NCBI RefSeq assembly: GCF_009709575.1
Contig: NZ_WIXO01000002.1
Span: 1-64,000, forward strand
DNA: 64,000 nucleotides
Direction: 5' to 3'
From: Streptomyces taklimakanensis
GTDB lineage: Bacteria > Actinomycetota > Actinomycetes > Streptomycetales > Streptomycetaceae
Shown: positions 41,444 to 50,123 of the stretch, piece after piece
How positions within the stretch are numbered: the first letter of the stretch is position 1
Layout of the letters: each line of letters opens with the position of its first letter
The notes under the pieces: model-generated
What the model was told of the DNA's origin: nothing
The model's input: only the letters and a program-made list of their open reading frames with translations
Database searches by the model: none
Program-made: the position numbers and the translations under genes

Positions 41444-43054
41444 TCAGGCCGGGACGTGCCGCGCGTCCCCGGCCCGCTCCGGGGCCTGCTCCCCCGCCCC
41501 GCCGGCCCCGGGGGCGGCGCCGCGCCGCTCCCGCAGGGCGGTGCCCAGGACGACCGCCAGGACGGCCACGACGCACCCGGACACGCCGGCGACCGTGTTG
41601 AGACCGGTGGTGAACGCGTCGCGCGCCGCGTCCAGCAGCGCTCCGCCGACGGGTGCGGGCAGGGACTCGGCCGTCGCCGCGGCCCCGGCCAGCGTCTCCC
41701 GGGCCGCGGCGGCCTCGGCGCCGCCCAGGGCCGCCGGGAGATCGTCGGCGACGAGACCGCGGTAGACCGCGGTGCCGAGCGTGCCCAGGAGCGCCAGGCC
41801 CAGGGTCGAGCCCAGGACGTTGCTGCTCTCGGAGAGCGAAGCCGCCGAACCGGCCTTCTCGACGGGGGCCGACCCCACGATCAGACCGGTGCCCAGGGCG
41901 AACAGCGGACCGACGCCGAAGGCGACGACGGCGATGCCCAGGGCGACGACGGGCGCCCCCGATCCGCTGCCGGCCACGGCCAGCAGCAGCAGGCCGGACG
42001 CGGACACCGCCAGGCCCGTGACCATCGCGGTCAGGGGTTTGACCCACCGCACGAACAGCGGGGCCATGAGCACGCCCGCGGCGATGCCGCCGCCGGTCGG
42101 CGCCTGCCACAGCCCGGCCTCGCCGGGCGTCAGCCCCGCGACGCTCTGGATGTACTGGCTCGTCAGCAGCGAGGTGCCGGCGAACGCCCCGGAGGCCAGG
42201 GCCATGGCCGCCAGGGCGATGCTGAACGACGGCCTGGAGAACAGGCGCAGGTCGACCAGGGGGTCCTCCAGGCGCCGTTGGCGGCGCACGAAGGCCAGCG
42301 CGCCGCCCGCTCCCACCGCCAGCGCGGCGAAAGCCGCCGCCGGGCTCTCGGCGTTGCCGGCGGCCAGCTCCTTGACGCCGTGGATGATCGGCAGGACCGC
42401 CACCAGGGAGAGCGCGACGCTGACCACGTCCAGCCGTCCCGCCCGCTCGTTGCGGAACTCCGGCAGGAAACGCGGCCCCGCCAGCAGGAGGATCGCCATC
42501 ACGGGCACCCCGAGCAGGAAGACCGACCCCCACCAGAAGTGCTTGAGCATCAGCCCGCCGATGGCGGGCCCGACCGCCGCGCCGCCGAACTGGCAGGTGG
42601 CCCACAGGGAGATGGCCAGACCCCGCTGCCGGTCGTCGCGGAACATGTTGCTGATCAGCGCGAGCGTCGACGGGTTGAGCGTCGCGCCCGCGATGCCCAG
42701 CAGCGCGCGGGCCGCGATCAGCGTCCAGGGGGTGTCGGCGTAGGCGGCCACCACCGAGGCGACGCCGAACGCCGCCCCGCCGATCATCAGCAGTCTGCGC
42801 CGCCCGATGCGGTCGCCCAGGTTCCCCATGGTGATGAGGAACCCGGCGAGCATGAAGCCGTAGATGTCCGTGATCCACAGCTGTTCGGTCGCGCTGGTGC
42901 CCAAATCCTCGCTGAGGTGAGGCAACGCCAGGAAGAGCACGCCGATGTCGAGCGCGATGAGCAGGGTCGGCAGCATCAGGACCGCGAGGCCGATCCACTC
43001 CTTGCGGCCGGCCCGCTCCGCGGCCGCCGGCGCCGGCGCCGTTCCGTTCGTCAT
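41444..43054 (-). CDS. MFS drug exporter, 14-TM DHA2 family
   Basis: 536 residues with about 14 hydrophobic segments, the DHA2 (EmrB/QacA) size. Motif A is NLGDRIGRRRLLMIGG near residues 58-73; motif C region GVMLLLAG-like sequences and the FWWGSVFLLGVPVMAILLLAG segment around 165-190 also fit. It should export the antibiotic or an intermediate using the proton gradient, as SgcB-type transporters do in C-1027. The gene follows the serine hydrolase gene by 31 bp on the same strand, so the two are likely cotranscribed. Confidence 0.93.
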   Translation of the reverse strand: MTNGTAPAPAAAERAGRKEWIGLAVLMLPTLLIALDIGVLFLALPHLSEDLGTSATEQLWITDIYGFMLAGFLITMGNLGDRIGRRRLLMIGGAAFGVASVVAAYADTPWTLIAARALLGIAGATLNPSTLALISNMFRDDRQRGLAISLWATCQFGGAAVGPAIGGLMLKHFWWGSVFLLGVPVMAILLLAGPRFLPEFRNERAGRLDVVSVALSLVAVLPIIHGVKELAAGNAESPAAAFAALAVGAGGALAFVRRQRRLEDPLVDLRLFSRPSFSIALAAMALASGAFAGTSLLTSQYIQSVAGLTPGEAGLWQAPTGGGIAAGVLMAPLFVRWVKPLTAMVTGLAVSASGLLLLAVAGSGSGAPVVALGIAVVAFGVGPLFALGTGLIVGSAPVEKAGSAASLSESSNVLGSTLGLALLGTLGTAVYRGLVADDLPAALGGAEAAAARETLAGAAATAESLPAPVGGALLDAARDAFTTGLNTVAGVSGCVVAVLAVVLGTALRERRGAAPGAGGAGEQAPERAGDARHVPA

Positions 43055-43085
43055 GGCAGATCCTCTTCTCGTACCGGCCCGGGGG

Positions 43086-44201
43086 TCAGGCCCTGGCGAC
43101 GGCCTCGGCGACGATCGCGCCGACCCGCTCGACGGCGCCGGCCGCCATCGGGTCGAAGCGGTTCTTGGTCAGCGCGAAGGCGACCTTCGTCGACGTGTCG
43201 GCGTATCCCGCGCTGCCGCCCATGCCCACCGAGCCGAAGACGTGACGGGTCTGCCGCGGGTCGGCGCCCGGACGTCCGATGGAGTAGCCCAGCCCCCACG
43301 CCGTGGGCATGCCGAACACCTGGTCCACCCCTTCGAACGCCACCGAGGAGATCTCGCGCAGGCGCTCCTCGGAGACCAGCCGGACGCCGTCGACCTCGCC
43401 CAGCAGCGCCGCGTACATACGTGCCACGGCGCGGGCCGTCATGGTGCCGCCCGCCGGAATGTCGGAGGTGAGGACGTCCGCCCGGTTGCCGTAGGCGGCG
43501 TTCGGCGTGACCTGCGGGGGAGACGCCTTGAACAGGGGGAAGTCCTCGGGCAGGGAGCCGAAGGCGTTCGGGTCGGCCGGGGCGTCCTCCAGGCGGGCCA
43601 GGCGGCCGAGCTCGGCCTCGGGGACGCCGAAGTACAGCTCGTCGGCCACCCCCAGCGGACCCGCGACCTCCTCGCGCAGCACCTGCGAGATCGGCTTGCC
43701 GGTGGCCCGGCGCACCACCTCGCCCAGCAGCCAGCCGTAGGTGAAGGCGTGGTAGCCCGTCCGGGTGCCCGGCTCCCACCACGGCTCGGCGTCGGCGACC
43801 GCGGCGCACATGGCGTCCCAGTCGGTCAGGCTCTCGGGGGTGACGTCGGCGGGCATGCCCGGGACGCCGGCGGTGTGGGTCAGGGCGTGTCGGACGGTCA
43901 CCGCCGTCTTGCCGTGGGCGGCGAACTCCGGCCACAGGTCGGCGATCGGCGTGTCGTACCCGAACAGGCCGCGCTCGACGAGAACGTGCACCACGGTCGC
44001 GGCCACCCCCTTGGCGGTGGAGGCGCTGTAGAACGGCGTTCCGGACTCGACCCGGCGACCGTCCTCGGGGTCCGCCACGCCCGCCACCGCGTCGACGACC
44101 GGTTCGCCGTCGACGTAGACGGCCGCCTGCAGGCCGAGTTCCGCGCCGGACTCCACCAGGCCGTCGAGGGCTTCCTGCACCAGCTTCTGAATGTCGCTCA
44201 T
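43086..44201 (-). CDS. Serine hydrolase of the class C beta-lactamase/esterase family
   Basis: 371 residues from the ATG at 44201 with a GGAAGAG ribosome site. The SxxK nucleophile motif is FYSASTAKGV (Ser61, Lys64). The second motif is GYHAFTYGWLLGE (Tyr-His-Ala in place of Tyr-x-Asn), and HALTHTAGVPGMP and FGSVGMGGSAGYAD complete the EstB-like set. There is no signal peptide, so a cytosolic esterase or acyl-transfer role is more likely than cell-wall work. It sits directly before the MFS exporter, after the terminator of the tryptophan dioxygenase unit. It might trim or transfer an acyl group on the antibiotic. Confidence 0.87.
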   Translation of the reverse strand: MSDIQKLVQEALDGLVESGAELGLQAAVYVDGEPVVDAVAGVADPEDGRRVESGTPFYSASTAKGVAATVVHVLVERGLFGYDTPIADLWPEFAAHGKTAVTVRHALTHTAGVPGMPADVTPESLTDWDAMCAAVADAEPWWEPGTRTGYHAFTYGWLLGEVVRRATGKPISQVLREEVAGPLGVADELYFGVPEAELGRLARLEDAPADPNAFGSLPEDFPLFKASPPQVTPNAAYGNRADVLTSDIPAGGTMTARAVARMYAALLGEVDGVRLVSEERLREISSVAFEGVDQVFGMPTAWGLGYSIGRPGADPRQTRHVFGSVGMGGSAGYADTSTKVAFALTKNRFDPMAAGAVERVGAIVAEAVARA

Positions 44202-44298
44202 GTTCTCTTCCTTGCCGGAGGGGGGACAACAGGGCCGCGTCGGGGCGGGTGGGCGCCGGCCGGCCCTGGTTCTCCTCGCGGAACCGGCGCTCCCGGGT

Positions 44299-44332
44299 CT
44301 GACGCCCGCGCCCGGGCGGGCGCGGGCGTCAG
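44299..44332 (-). terminator. 15-bp-stem terminator at the tryptophan dioxygenase stop
   Basis: Perfect arms 44299-44313 and 44318-44332 around GGGC. The upstream arm on the minus strand includes the stop codon of the tryptophan dioxygenase gene (44329-44331). It separates that unit from the serine hydrolase-exporter unit. Confidence 0.75.
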
Positions 44333-45156
44333 TTCCGCACCGCCCACAGCCAGGGGAACATCGTCTTGAACAGGCCGGCGCGCACGTAGGCGGCGCCCGC
44401 CGTTCCACCGGTTCCGGACCTGCCGCCGATGGTGCGGGCGACCATGGTCACGTGCCGGTAGCGCCATTCCTGGAGCAGCTGGTCGATGTCGACCAGCCCT
44501 TCGGCGAGCCGGGTGGCCACGCCGTTCTCGCGGTAGACCGTGCGCAGTACCTCCGTCAGCTCCGGCGAGGCCTCAAGGGGCCGCGAGACGTCGCGGTCCA
44601 GCAGCTCCGCCGGCACCCGGTAGCCGCCGAGCGCCAGGTAGGACAGGTACGCGTCGAAGACGGACGGCGCCCCCAGCGCGGCCCGCAGCCGCTTCCGCTC
44701 CGCACTGCCCTCGGGATACCGGAGCGGCACGTCGTGGTCGCGTGCGCCCAGCACCGTCTCGATCTCGCGGAACTGCGCGGACTGGAACCCGCTGCCGTCG
44801 AGCCGGTGGCGGAAGGCCGCGAACTGGCCCGGCGTCATGGTCTCCAGCACGTCGAGGTGCCCGATCAGCACGCGGAAGACCGTTCCCGAACGGTGCAGGC
44901 ACTGCAGGGCGCGGGCGGTGTCGCCGTCGGCCAGGGCGCGCCGCAGCTCCGCGAACTCGGCGATCAGCTGCTTGAACCACAGCTCGTGCGCCTGGTGGAC
45001 GATGATGAACAGCAACTCCTCGTGCGCGTCGGTCCGCGGGTGCTGGGCCCGCAGGACCGTGCCGAGTTCGAGGTAGGAGGAGTAGGTGGTGGAAGGGGCG
45101 GCCGGTGCGGCGGTCGTGCCGCCGACGACCGCCGCGGCCTCGCTGCCGGCGCTCAC
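44329..45156 (-). CDS. Tryptophan 2,3-dioxygenase
   Basis: 275 residues from the GTG at 45156, overlapping the preceding stop. Family signatures are intact: TYSSYLELGTVLRAQHP, ELLFIIVHQAHELWFKQLI (with the active-site His of QAHE), SAQFREIE, and the C-terminal RYRHVTMVARTIGGRSGTGG whose RHV His is the haem ligand, followed by the TGG carboxylate-binding loop. It cleaves the indole of tryptophan to N-formylkynurenine with haem and oxygen. In this cluster it may begin a kynurenine/anthranilate route to the aryl unit. No formamidase or kynureninase is visible in the window, so the route would need others or would diverge. Confidence 0.92.
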   Translation of the reverse strand: MSAGSEAAAVVGGTTAAPAAPSTTYSSYLELGTVLRAQHPRTDAHEELLFIIVHQAHELWFKQLIAEFAELRRALADGDTARALQCLHRSGTVFRVLIGHLDVLETMTPGQFAAFRHRLDGSGFQSAQFREIETVLGARDHDVPLRYPEGSAERKRLRAALGAPSVFDAYLSYLALGGYRVPAELLDRDVSRPLEASPELTEVLRTVYRENGVATRLAEGLVDIDQLLQEWRYRHVTMVARTIGGRSGTGGTAGAAYVRAGLFKTMFPWLWAVRN

Positions 45157-46544
45157 GGGGACCTCGCAATCGTCGTCTGGGGCATGACGTCCTGCCGGAA
45201 CAGACCGCGGGGGTCGACACGGTCGCGGACGCGGGAGACCGCGGCGAGCGTCCCGGTGTCCAGGTGCCGCTGCGGCTGGTGGGCGCTCTCCACGAACGTC
45301 GGTGCCGTGCGGCCGGTGTCCCACGGGCCGAGCGCGGCGCGCACCCGGTCCAGGTGGCCCCTGACGCGCTCCGCCGGGAACAGCTCGGGCAGCCCCGCTC
45401 CCATCCAGGCGTACGCGGCGGCCAGGTGGTCGAGCGCTCCGCCCGCCGCGGCGGGCTCGGCCAGCGCCCCGCCGAGTTGGCGCAGTTCGGCCGCGACCAG
45501 CGGCGACGACGAGCCGGGGCCCGCGGCGTCCAGGAACGCGGCGGTGCCGCTTCCGTCCAACTCCCGCAGCAGCATGTGGTCGCCGAGGACGTTGACGGGG
45601 CCCGACGGGTCCATGTGGGCCGACGGGACGTCGGCCGGGGTGCCGGGACGCCAGGTGTCCTCCAGCGGGCGGGCGACCGCGCGCAGCGGGGCGAGCAGCT
45701 CCTCGGCGGCGCGCCGGGCGGCCGGTGCGTCCGACCGCCCGGGGGCGAGCACGGCGCCCGCCACGCACACCACCGGTGCGGCGCTCAGCTCGGCCGGGAT
45801 CTCCGGGATCCGGGGCAGGTTCATGATCCGGAAGGAGGTCGCCGCCTCGCGGGGCGCCTCCCGGGCCCAGGCGCACCACAGCTCCAACAGGCGTTCGGCG
45901 TGCCGGCCGGCCCAGAACGCGGCGCCGGTGACGACCTCGGCGGCCGGGAAGAGGGCGAACTCGACCGCCGTCACCACGCCGAAGCCCCCGCCCCCGCCGC
46001 GCAGCGCCCAGAACAGCTCGGGGTCGTGGTCGGCGTCGACCCGGCGCAGGGCGCCGTCGGCCGTGACGACCTCGACGGCCCGGAGCGCGTTGGCCGCCAG
46101 CCCCACCCGTCTGCCGTACAGGCTCACGCCCCCGCGCAGCAGGTAGCCGACGACGCCGACGGTCCCGGAGGTGCCGTGGGGCGCGGCCAGCCCGTGCGGC
46201 GTCGCCGCCGCCACGACCTCCGACCAGGTGGTTCCGGCGGGCACGCGGGCCGTCCGGCGCTCGGCGTCGATCCGGACGCCGCCGGCCAGACGGGTGCGGA
46301 CGAGCAGGCTGCCGTCCATCGGGCCGGCCGCGCCCGCCGAGTGTCCGGTGGTGTGGACGCGCAGGGGCATGCCCCGGTCCGCCGCGTACGCGACCGCGGC
46401 CCGCACGTCCTCGACGGTGCGGGCGGTGACGGCGGCGGCGGGCCGAGCCGGTGCCGCCTCGTTGAACACGCGGCCGGCGCTGTCGTACTCGGGGGTGCCG
46501 GGAGGGGCCGGTGTCGCCGGGCGCCCGGTGACCGCCGTGCTCAC
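45153..46544 (-). CDS. FAD-dependent oxidoreductase, BBE-like, singly linked flavin
   Basis: 463 residues, ATG overlapping the stop of the flavin monooxygenase gene upstream. PCMH motifs: LRVHTTGHSAGAAGP with His68 for covalent FAD and LFWALRGGGGGFGVVTAVEF. At the position of the second covalent residue the sequence is HGTSGTVGVVGY (Ser126 instead of Cys), so only one link is expected. The C-terminal RVRDRVDPRGLFRQDVMP is the family ending. It belongs to the group oxidase-monooxygenase-oxidase-tryptophan dioxygenase, whose members overlap or nearly touch, suggesting successive oxidations of one substrate. Confidence 0.88.
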   Translation of the reverse strand: MSTAVTGRPATPAPPGTPEYDSAGRVFNEAAPARPAAAVTARTVEDVRAAVAYAADRGMPLRVHTTGHSAGAAGPMDGSLLVRTRLAGGVRIDAERRTARVPAGTTWSEVVAAATPHGLAAPHGTSGTVGVVGYLLRGGVSLYGRRVGLAANALRAVEVVTADGALRRVDADHDPELFWALRGGGGGFGVVTAVEFALFPAAEVVTGAAFWAGRHAERLLELWCAWAREAPREAATSFRIMNLPRIPEIPAELSAAPVVCVAGAVLAPGRSDAPAARRAAEELLAPLRAVARPLEDTWRPGTPADVPSAHMDPSGPVNVLGDHMLLRELDGSGTAAFLDAAGPGSSSPLVAAELRQLGGALAEPAAAGGALDHLAAAYAWMGAGLPELFPAERVRGHLDRVRAALGPWDTGRTAPTFVESAHQPQRHLDTGTLAAVSRVRDRVDPRGLFRQDVMPQTTIARSP

Positions 46545-47797
46545 GGCCGGGCGCCTTCCGCGGCCCCGAAGCGCGCCCGGGCGTACTCACGGGTGGCCGT
46601 GCCGCGCAACAGGACGCCGATGCCGGCGTGGCTGTGCAGCGTCGACATGTCGCGCCAGACGCGCTCGACGCGCTCGCCCGCGCGCACGGCACTGGATCCG
46701 GCGGTGGGGAACAGGTGCCCCTCCACGGCCTCCCAGGCGAGCCGGACGACCTCGCGGCAGACGGCCGCCAGGCGCAGGTCCGCCTCCCGGGTGAACGCCT
46801 CGGGCCCCTCGGCACACGTCGCGCTCCACCGGCGGGCCGCCTCGTGCACGGCGGCCTCGGCGGTGGCGATCATCCCGGCGGCCTGCCCGTACCAGAGCTG
46901 GTAGTCGGGGTCCTCGGCCCGGGTGACCCGAGTGAAGATGGTCTTCCGCGTCCGCATGAGGTCCTCGTAGGCGTCCAGCGCGCCCTGCGCCATTCCCACC
47001 GCCAGCGAGGCGGACTCCAGCAACATGGAGCTGAGCGGGCCGCCGCCGTACTCGGGGTTGCCGTGCAGCCGGCGCCCCGGGGTCCCGCGTGTCACGTCGA
47101 TCTCGCTCAGGTGCGTGCCCGGCAGGGCGAAGTGCTCGGGGATGTGGCCGCCCGCGAAGGAGACGCTGTGCGAGCCGCTGCCCTTGAGGCCGAGCTGGCG
47201 CCCCCAGTCGTCCACGAGCGTCCACTGGTCGCGGGGCGCGATGAAGAGCAGCAGCTCCGGCTCGCCGCCGTCGTCGGGCTCCACGGTGGTGTGGCCGATG
47301 AAGTGCGTGGCGTACGGGGCGCCGGAGCAGTAGGGGAAGGTCCCGTCGATGATCCAGCCGCCGTCCGGGGCGCGGCGCGCCCTGCCCGCCGGTGTGATGG
47401 TCGCCGGGCTGACGAAGTCGCCCCCGGCGAAGATCTCCGCCTGGGCCCGCTCCTCGAAGATCGAGGCGACCGCCAGCGCGTGCGCGGCGCCCAGGGTGTA
47501 CATCCAGCCGGTGGAGGGGCAGCCGCGGGCGAGCGCCTGGGCGACCCGCATGAAGGTCTCGACGCCGAACTCGTACCCGCCGTACCGGCGCGGGACCAGG
47601 ATCCGGTACAGGCCCGCCCGGGCGAACTCCTCGTGCGTGTCGGGCGCGTAGTACGTGCGCTCCTCGGTCTCGGCCTGGCGGTCGACCAGGGTGCGGGCCA
47701 GCGCCTCGGCCCGCCGGACGACCTCGTCCCGGGTCAGGTCGGGCTCCGGCGGCGCTGAGGCGCCGCCGGCCCCGGTGGTGAGGGTTGCGGTGCTCAT
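46541..47797 (-). CDS. Flavin monooxygenase of acyl-CoA dehydrogenase fold (HpaH/HsaA-like)
   Basis: 418 residues. It starts with ALARTLVDRQAETEERTYYAPDTHEEFARAGLYRILVPRRYGGYEFG and continues CPSTGWMYTLGAAHALAVASIF, GRQLGLKGSGSHSVSFAGGHIPEHF and an RVTRAEDPDYQLWYGQAAGMI helix region. This is the class D monooxygenase variant of the acyl-CoA dehydrogenase fold rather than a true dehydrogenase (no catalytic Glu motif seen). These enzymes use reduced flavin from a separate reductase, for which the E6 homologue at 20560 is a candidate. A paralogue lies at 59377. It is coupled by a 4-bp overlap to the following oxidase. Confidence 0.87.
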   Translation of the reverse strand: MSTATLTTGAGGASAPPEPDLTRDEVVRRAEALARTLVDRQAETEERTYYAPDTHEEFARAGLYRILVPRRYGGYEFGVETFMRVAQALARGCPSTGWMYTLGAAHALAVASIFEERAQAEIFAGGDFVSPATITPAGRARRAPDGGWIIDGTFPYCSGAPYATHFIGHTTVEPDDGGEPELLLFIAPRDQWTLVDDWGRQLGLKGSGSHSVSFAGGHIPEHFALPGTHLSEIDVTRGTPGRRLHGNPEYGGGPLSSMLLESASLAVGMAQGALDAYEDLMRTRKTIFTRVTRAEDPDYQLWYGQAAGMIATAEAAVHEAARRWSATCAEGPEAFTREADLRLAAVCREVVRLAWEAVEGHLFPTAGSSAVRAGERVERVWRDMSTLHSHAGIGVLLRGTATREYARARFGAAEGARP

Positions 47798-47824
47798 GCG
47801 AGGGTCCCTTCGGGGTCCGCGGGG

Positions 47825-49168
47825 TCAGTTCCCGGCGGAGGGTGCGACGTTGACGTTGCGGGAGAACAGGTTCTCCGGGTCGTACGCGTCCTTGACCTTC
47901 TGGAGCCGCGCGTAGGTCGACGGCGGGTAGACGGCCGCCATGTCGTCCGCGTCCAGCTCGCTGAGGAAGTTGCTGTAGGCGCCCCGCGTGTACGGGGCCA
48001 GGGACTTCCAGAAGCGGGCCAGGGCCGGCTCGGCCTCCAGGTTCTCGGCGCGCGTGCCGAGCTTCGCGGTGTTGATCATCACCTCGGCATCGCGGTGCGC
48101 GAAGGCGGTCGCGTCCGCCGGGACACGTCCGACCGCGCCGCCCATGCTGCGCAGCTCCACGAAGAGGCTGTCGAAGGAGCGCGCGCCCTCCAGCAGCGTG
48201 TCGACGAACTCGTCACCGGCTTCGCGGACGAAGCGGCTGCGGACCGTGGGCTGCCAGTCGGGGGGCAGCTCGCCCGGCTCCTCGAGGATCGTCGGGTAGG
48301 GCACGCGGTCGATGTCCTTGCCCTCCGGCGTGCCGAGTTCCAGCAGGGGGGCGATGGCGGCCTCGGCCGCCTCCGCGTCGCCGCAGTGGCACACGAGCAC
48401 GGTCACCGGCGCCGGGTCGCCGCCGAAGGAGGGGAACAGCGCGATGTGCGAAGTCAGTTCGTCGGGCGCGGTGCGCATGTGGCGGAGCCAGCCCTTGACG
48501 ACCCGGGCCGCCTCGTCCGCCGGGTAGGTGATGCTGCCGAAGTGGACCGGTCCGCAGGGGTGGGCGGTGATCTCGAAGGAGGTCACGACGCCGAAGTTGC
48601 CGCCCCCGCCGCGCAGCGCCCAGAACAGGTCGGCGTTCTCCTCGGCGTCGGCGCGCACGACGCGCCCGTCGGCGGTGACCACCTGCGCCGAGACCAGGTT
48701 GTCCAGGGCCAGCCCGGTCCTGCGCACCATCCATCCGATGCCGCCGCCCAGCAGGTTGCCGCCCACGCCCACCGTGGTGGTGTCGCCGGAGGAGAAGGCC
48801 AGCCCGTGCTCCTGGAGGCGGTCGGCCACCTCGATCCAGGTGGCGCCCGGCCCCACACGCACCAGGCCGCGCCCGGCGTCGACCGGTTCGACGGTGTTCA
48901 GCCGCGACAGGTCGATGACGATGCCGCCGTCGTCCGTGCTCAGGCCCGCGTTGCTGTGGCCGCCGCTGCGGACGGAGATCCTGAGTCCGTGCTCACGGGC
49001 GAAGAGCACCGCGGCACGGACGTCCTCGGTGCCGTCGCACCGGACGATCACCTCCGGCGCCCCCTTGTGCGAGAAGACGTTGCGCAACTCCTCGTAGGCA
49101 CTGTCACCGGGCAGGACGACGGTGCCCGAGACGGTGTCGGCCAGGACGGTTGCCGCGGCGGAATTCAT
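47825..49168 (-). CDS. FAD-dependent oxidoreductase, BBE-like (6-hydroxynicotine-oxidase type)
   Basis: 447 residues, ATG at 49168 with an AGGAGAG ribosome site. His71 in ISVRSGGHSNAGLS is the covalent FAD residue; the second site is Thr130 in SGDTTTVGVGGNLLGGGIGW, so the flavin should be singly linked. LFWALRGGGGNFGVVTSFEI and the KDAYDPENLFSRNVNVAP ending are typical. It is first in the minus-strand unit oxidase-monooxygenase-oxidase-dioxygenase (to 44329). Copy 3 of the 18-bp motif is 64 bp upstream of its start. Possible work includes desaturation or ring closure of an amine or alcohol intermediate. Confidence 0.9.
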   Translation of the reverse strand: MNSAAATVLADTVSGTVVLPGDSAYEELRNVFSHKGAPEVIVRCDGTEDVRAAVLFAREHGLRISVRSGGHSNAGLSTDDGGIVIDLSRLNTVEPVDAGRGLVRVGPGATWIEVADRLQEHGLAFSSGDTTTVGVGGNLLGGGIGWMVRRTGLALDNLVSAQVVTADGRVVRADAEENADLFWALRGGGGNFGVVTSFEITAHPCGPVHFGSITYPADEAARVVKGWLRHMRTAPDELTSHIALFPSFGGDPAPVTVLVCHCGDAEAAEAAIAPLLELGTPEGKDIDRVPYPTILEEPGELPPDWQPTVRSRFVREAGDEFVDTLLEGARSFDSLFVELRSMGGAVGRVPADATAFAHRDAEVMINTAKLGTRAENLEAEPALARFWKSLAPYTRGAYSNFLSELDADDMAAVYPPSTYARLQKVKDAYDPENLFSRNVNVAPSAGN

Positions 49169-49231
49169 TGACTCTCCTGTGGGTTCTAGACGGCGGCCCG
49201 CCGATCCAGCCTGGCATGTGACGGGGTGTCG

Positions 49232-49249
49232 GCGCGTCTTCCAGAATGC
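49232..49249 (-). promoter_or_regulatory. Conserved 18-bp motif, copy 3 (oxidase-TDO operon promoter)
   Basis: On the minus strand reads GCATTCTGGAAGACGCGC, 64 bp upstream of the oxidase ATG at 49168. It shares the GCATTCnnGAAG core with copy 1. Confidence 0.65.
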
Positions 49250-49288
49250 TGACCTGGAACCGATCCGGCGCGGCCGCCGCGTACGGGC

Positions 49289-50071
49289 TCAGTGGTGGTA
49301 CTCGCCCCCGTTGACGTCGAGGCACTGCCCGGTGACGGCCCGGGACAGGTCGGACAGCAGGAAGACCACGCTGTCGGCGATCTCGTCCGGCTCGGGCAGC
49401 CTGCGCAGGTCCAGACCGGCCGCCACCTCGTCGTAGACCTGCCGCTCCGAGACGCCGCGCTCGTTCGCCAGGTGCGCGAAGTACCCCCGCAGGGCCGGCG
49501 CCCAGATGTAGCCCGGCGCGACGGTGTTGACCCGCACACCCCGCGGCCCCAGTTCGGTCGACAGGCTCTGCGCGAGGGCCAGCAGGCTCGCCTTGGCCAT
49601 CTTGTAGGCGCCGAACAGGGGTTTGGAGTGGCGGACGGCCACGGAGTTGATCATCACGACCGATCCGCCGCTCTCCGCGAGGGCGGGGGCGAACAGCCGG
49701 GTGGTGCGCAGCGCGGCGTACACGTTGGTCTCGAAGCCGGACCGCACGTCCTCGATGCGCACGTCGGCCAGCGGGGTCATGGGCGGCACGGCGAAGGCGT
49801 TGTTGACCAGGCCGTCCACCCGGCCGAAGGTGTCCACGGCCGCCTTGACCAGGGCGTGGACGGCGGGCTCGTCGGTGATGTCGGTCGGTACGGCCAGGGC
49901 GCGCCGGCCGGTGGCCTCCACCTCCGCGGCCGTCTCGGCCAGCACGGACTCGGTCCGCGCGGCCAGGACGACGTCCGCGCCGGCGTGCGCGGCCCGCAGG
50001 GCCAGCGACCGGCCCAGCCCCGGTCCCACGCCCGAGACCACCACGACCTTGTCGCGCAGCAGTGTGCTCAC
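49289..50071 (-). CDS. Short-chain dehydrogenase/reductase
   Basis: 260 residues, classical SDR length. Cofactor motif VVVSGVGPGLGRSLALRAAHAG at residues about 10-31 (G-x3-GxG), DGLVNNAFAVPPM near 87, catalytic Ser in VVMINSVAV, then YKMAKASLL as the YxxxK pair, and RVNTVAPGYIW. The Arg in LAARTES after the second strand favours NADP or an Arg-stabilised cofactor (weak inference). It is the last gene of the solute-binding protein-membrane protein-SDR unit. No substrate can be read from the sequence; an alcohol/ketone step in one of the side units is likely. Confidence 0.88.
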   Translation of the reverse strand: MSTLLRDKVVVVSGVGPGLGRSLALRAAHAGADVVLAARTESVLAETAAEVEATGRRALAVPTDITDEPAVHALVKAAVDTFGRVDGLVNNAFAVPPMTPLADVRIEDVRSGFETNVYAALRTTRLFAPALAESGGSVVMINSVAVRHSKPLFGAYKMAKASLLALAQSLSTELGPRGVRVNTVAPGYIWAPALRGYFAHLANERGVSERQVYDEVAAGLDLRRLPEPDEIADSVVFLLSDLSRAVTGQCLDVNGGEYHH

Positions 50072-50123
50072 GATGATGCGTCCTCCTTCCCGTTCCCCGG
50101 CCGCCCGGTGCGGACGGGCGGCC

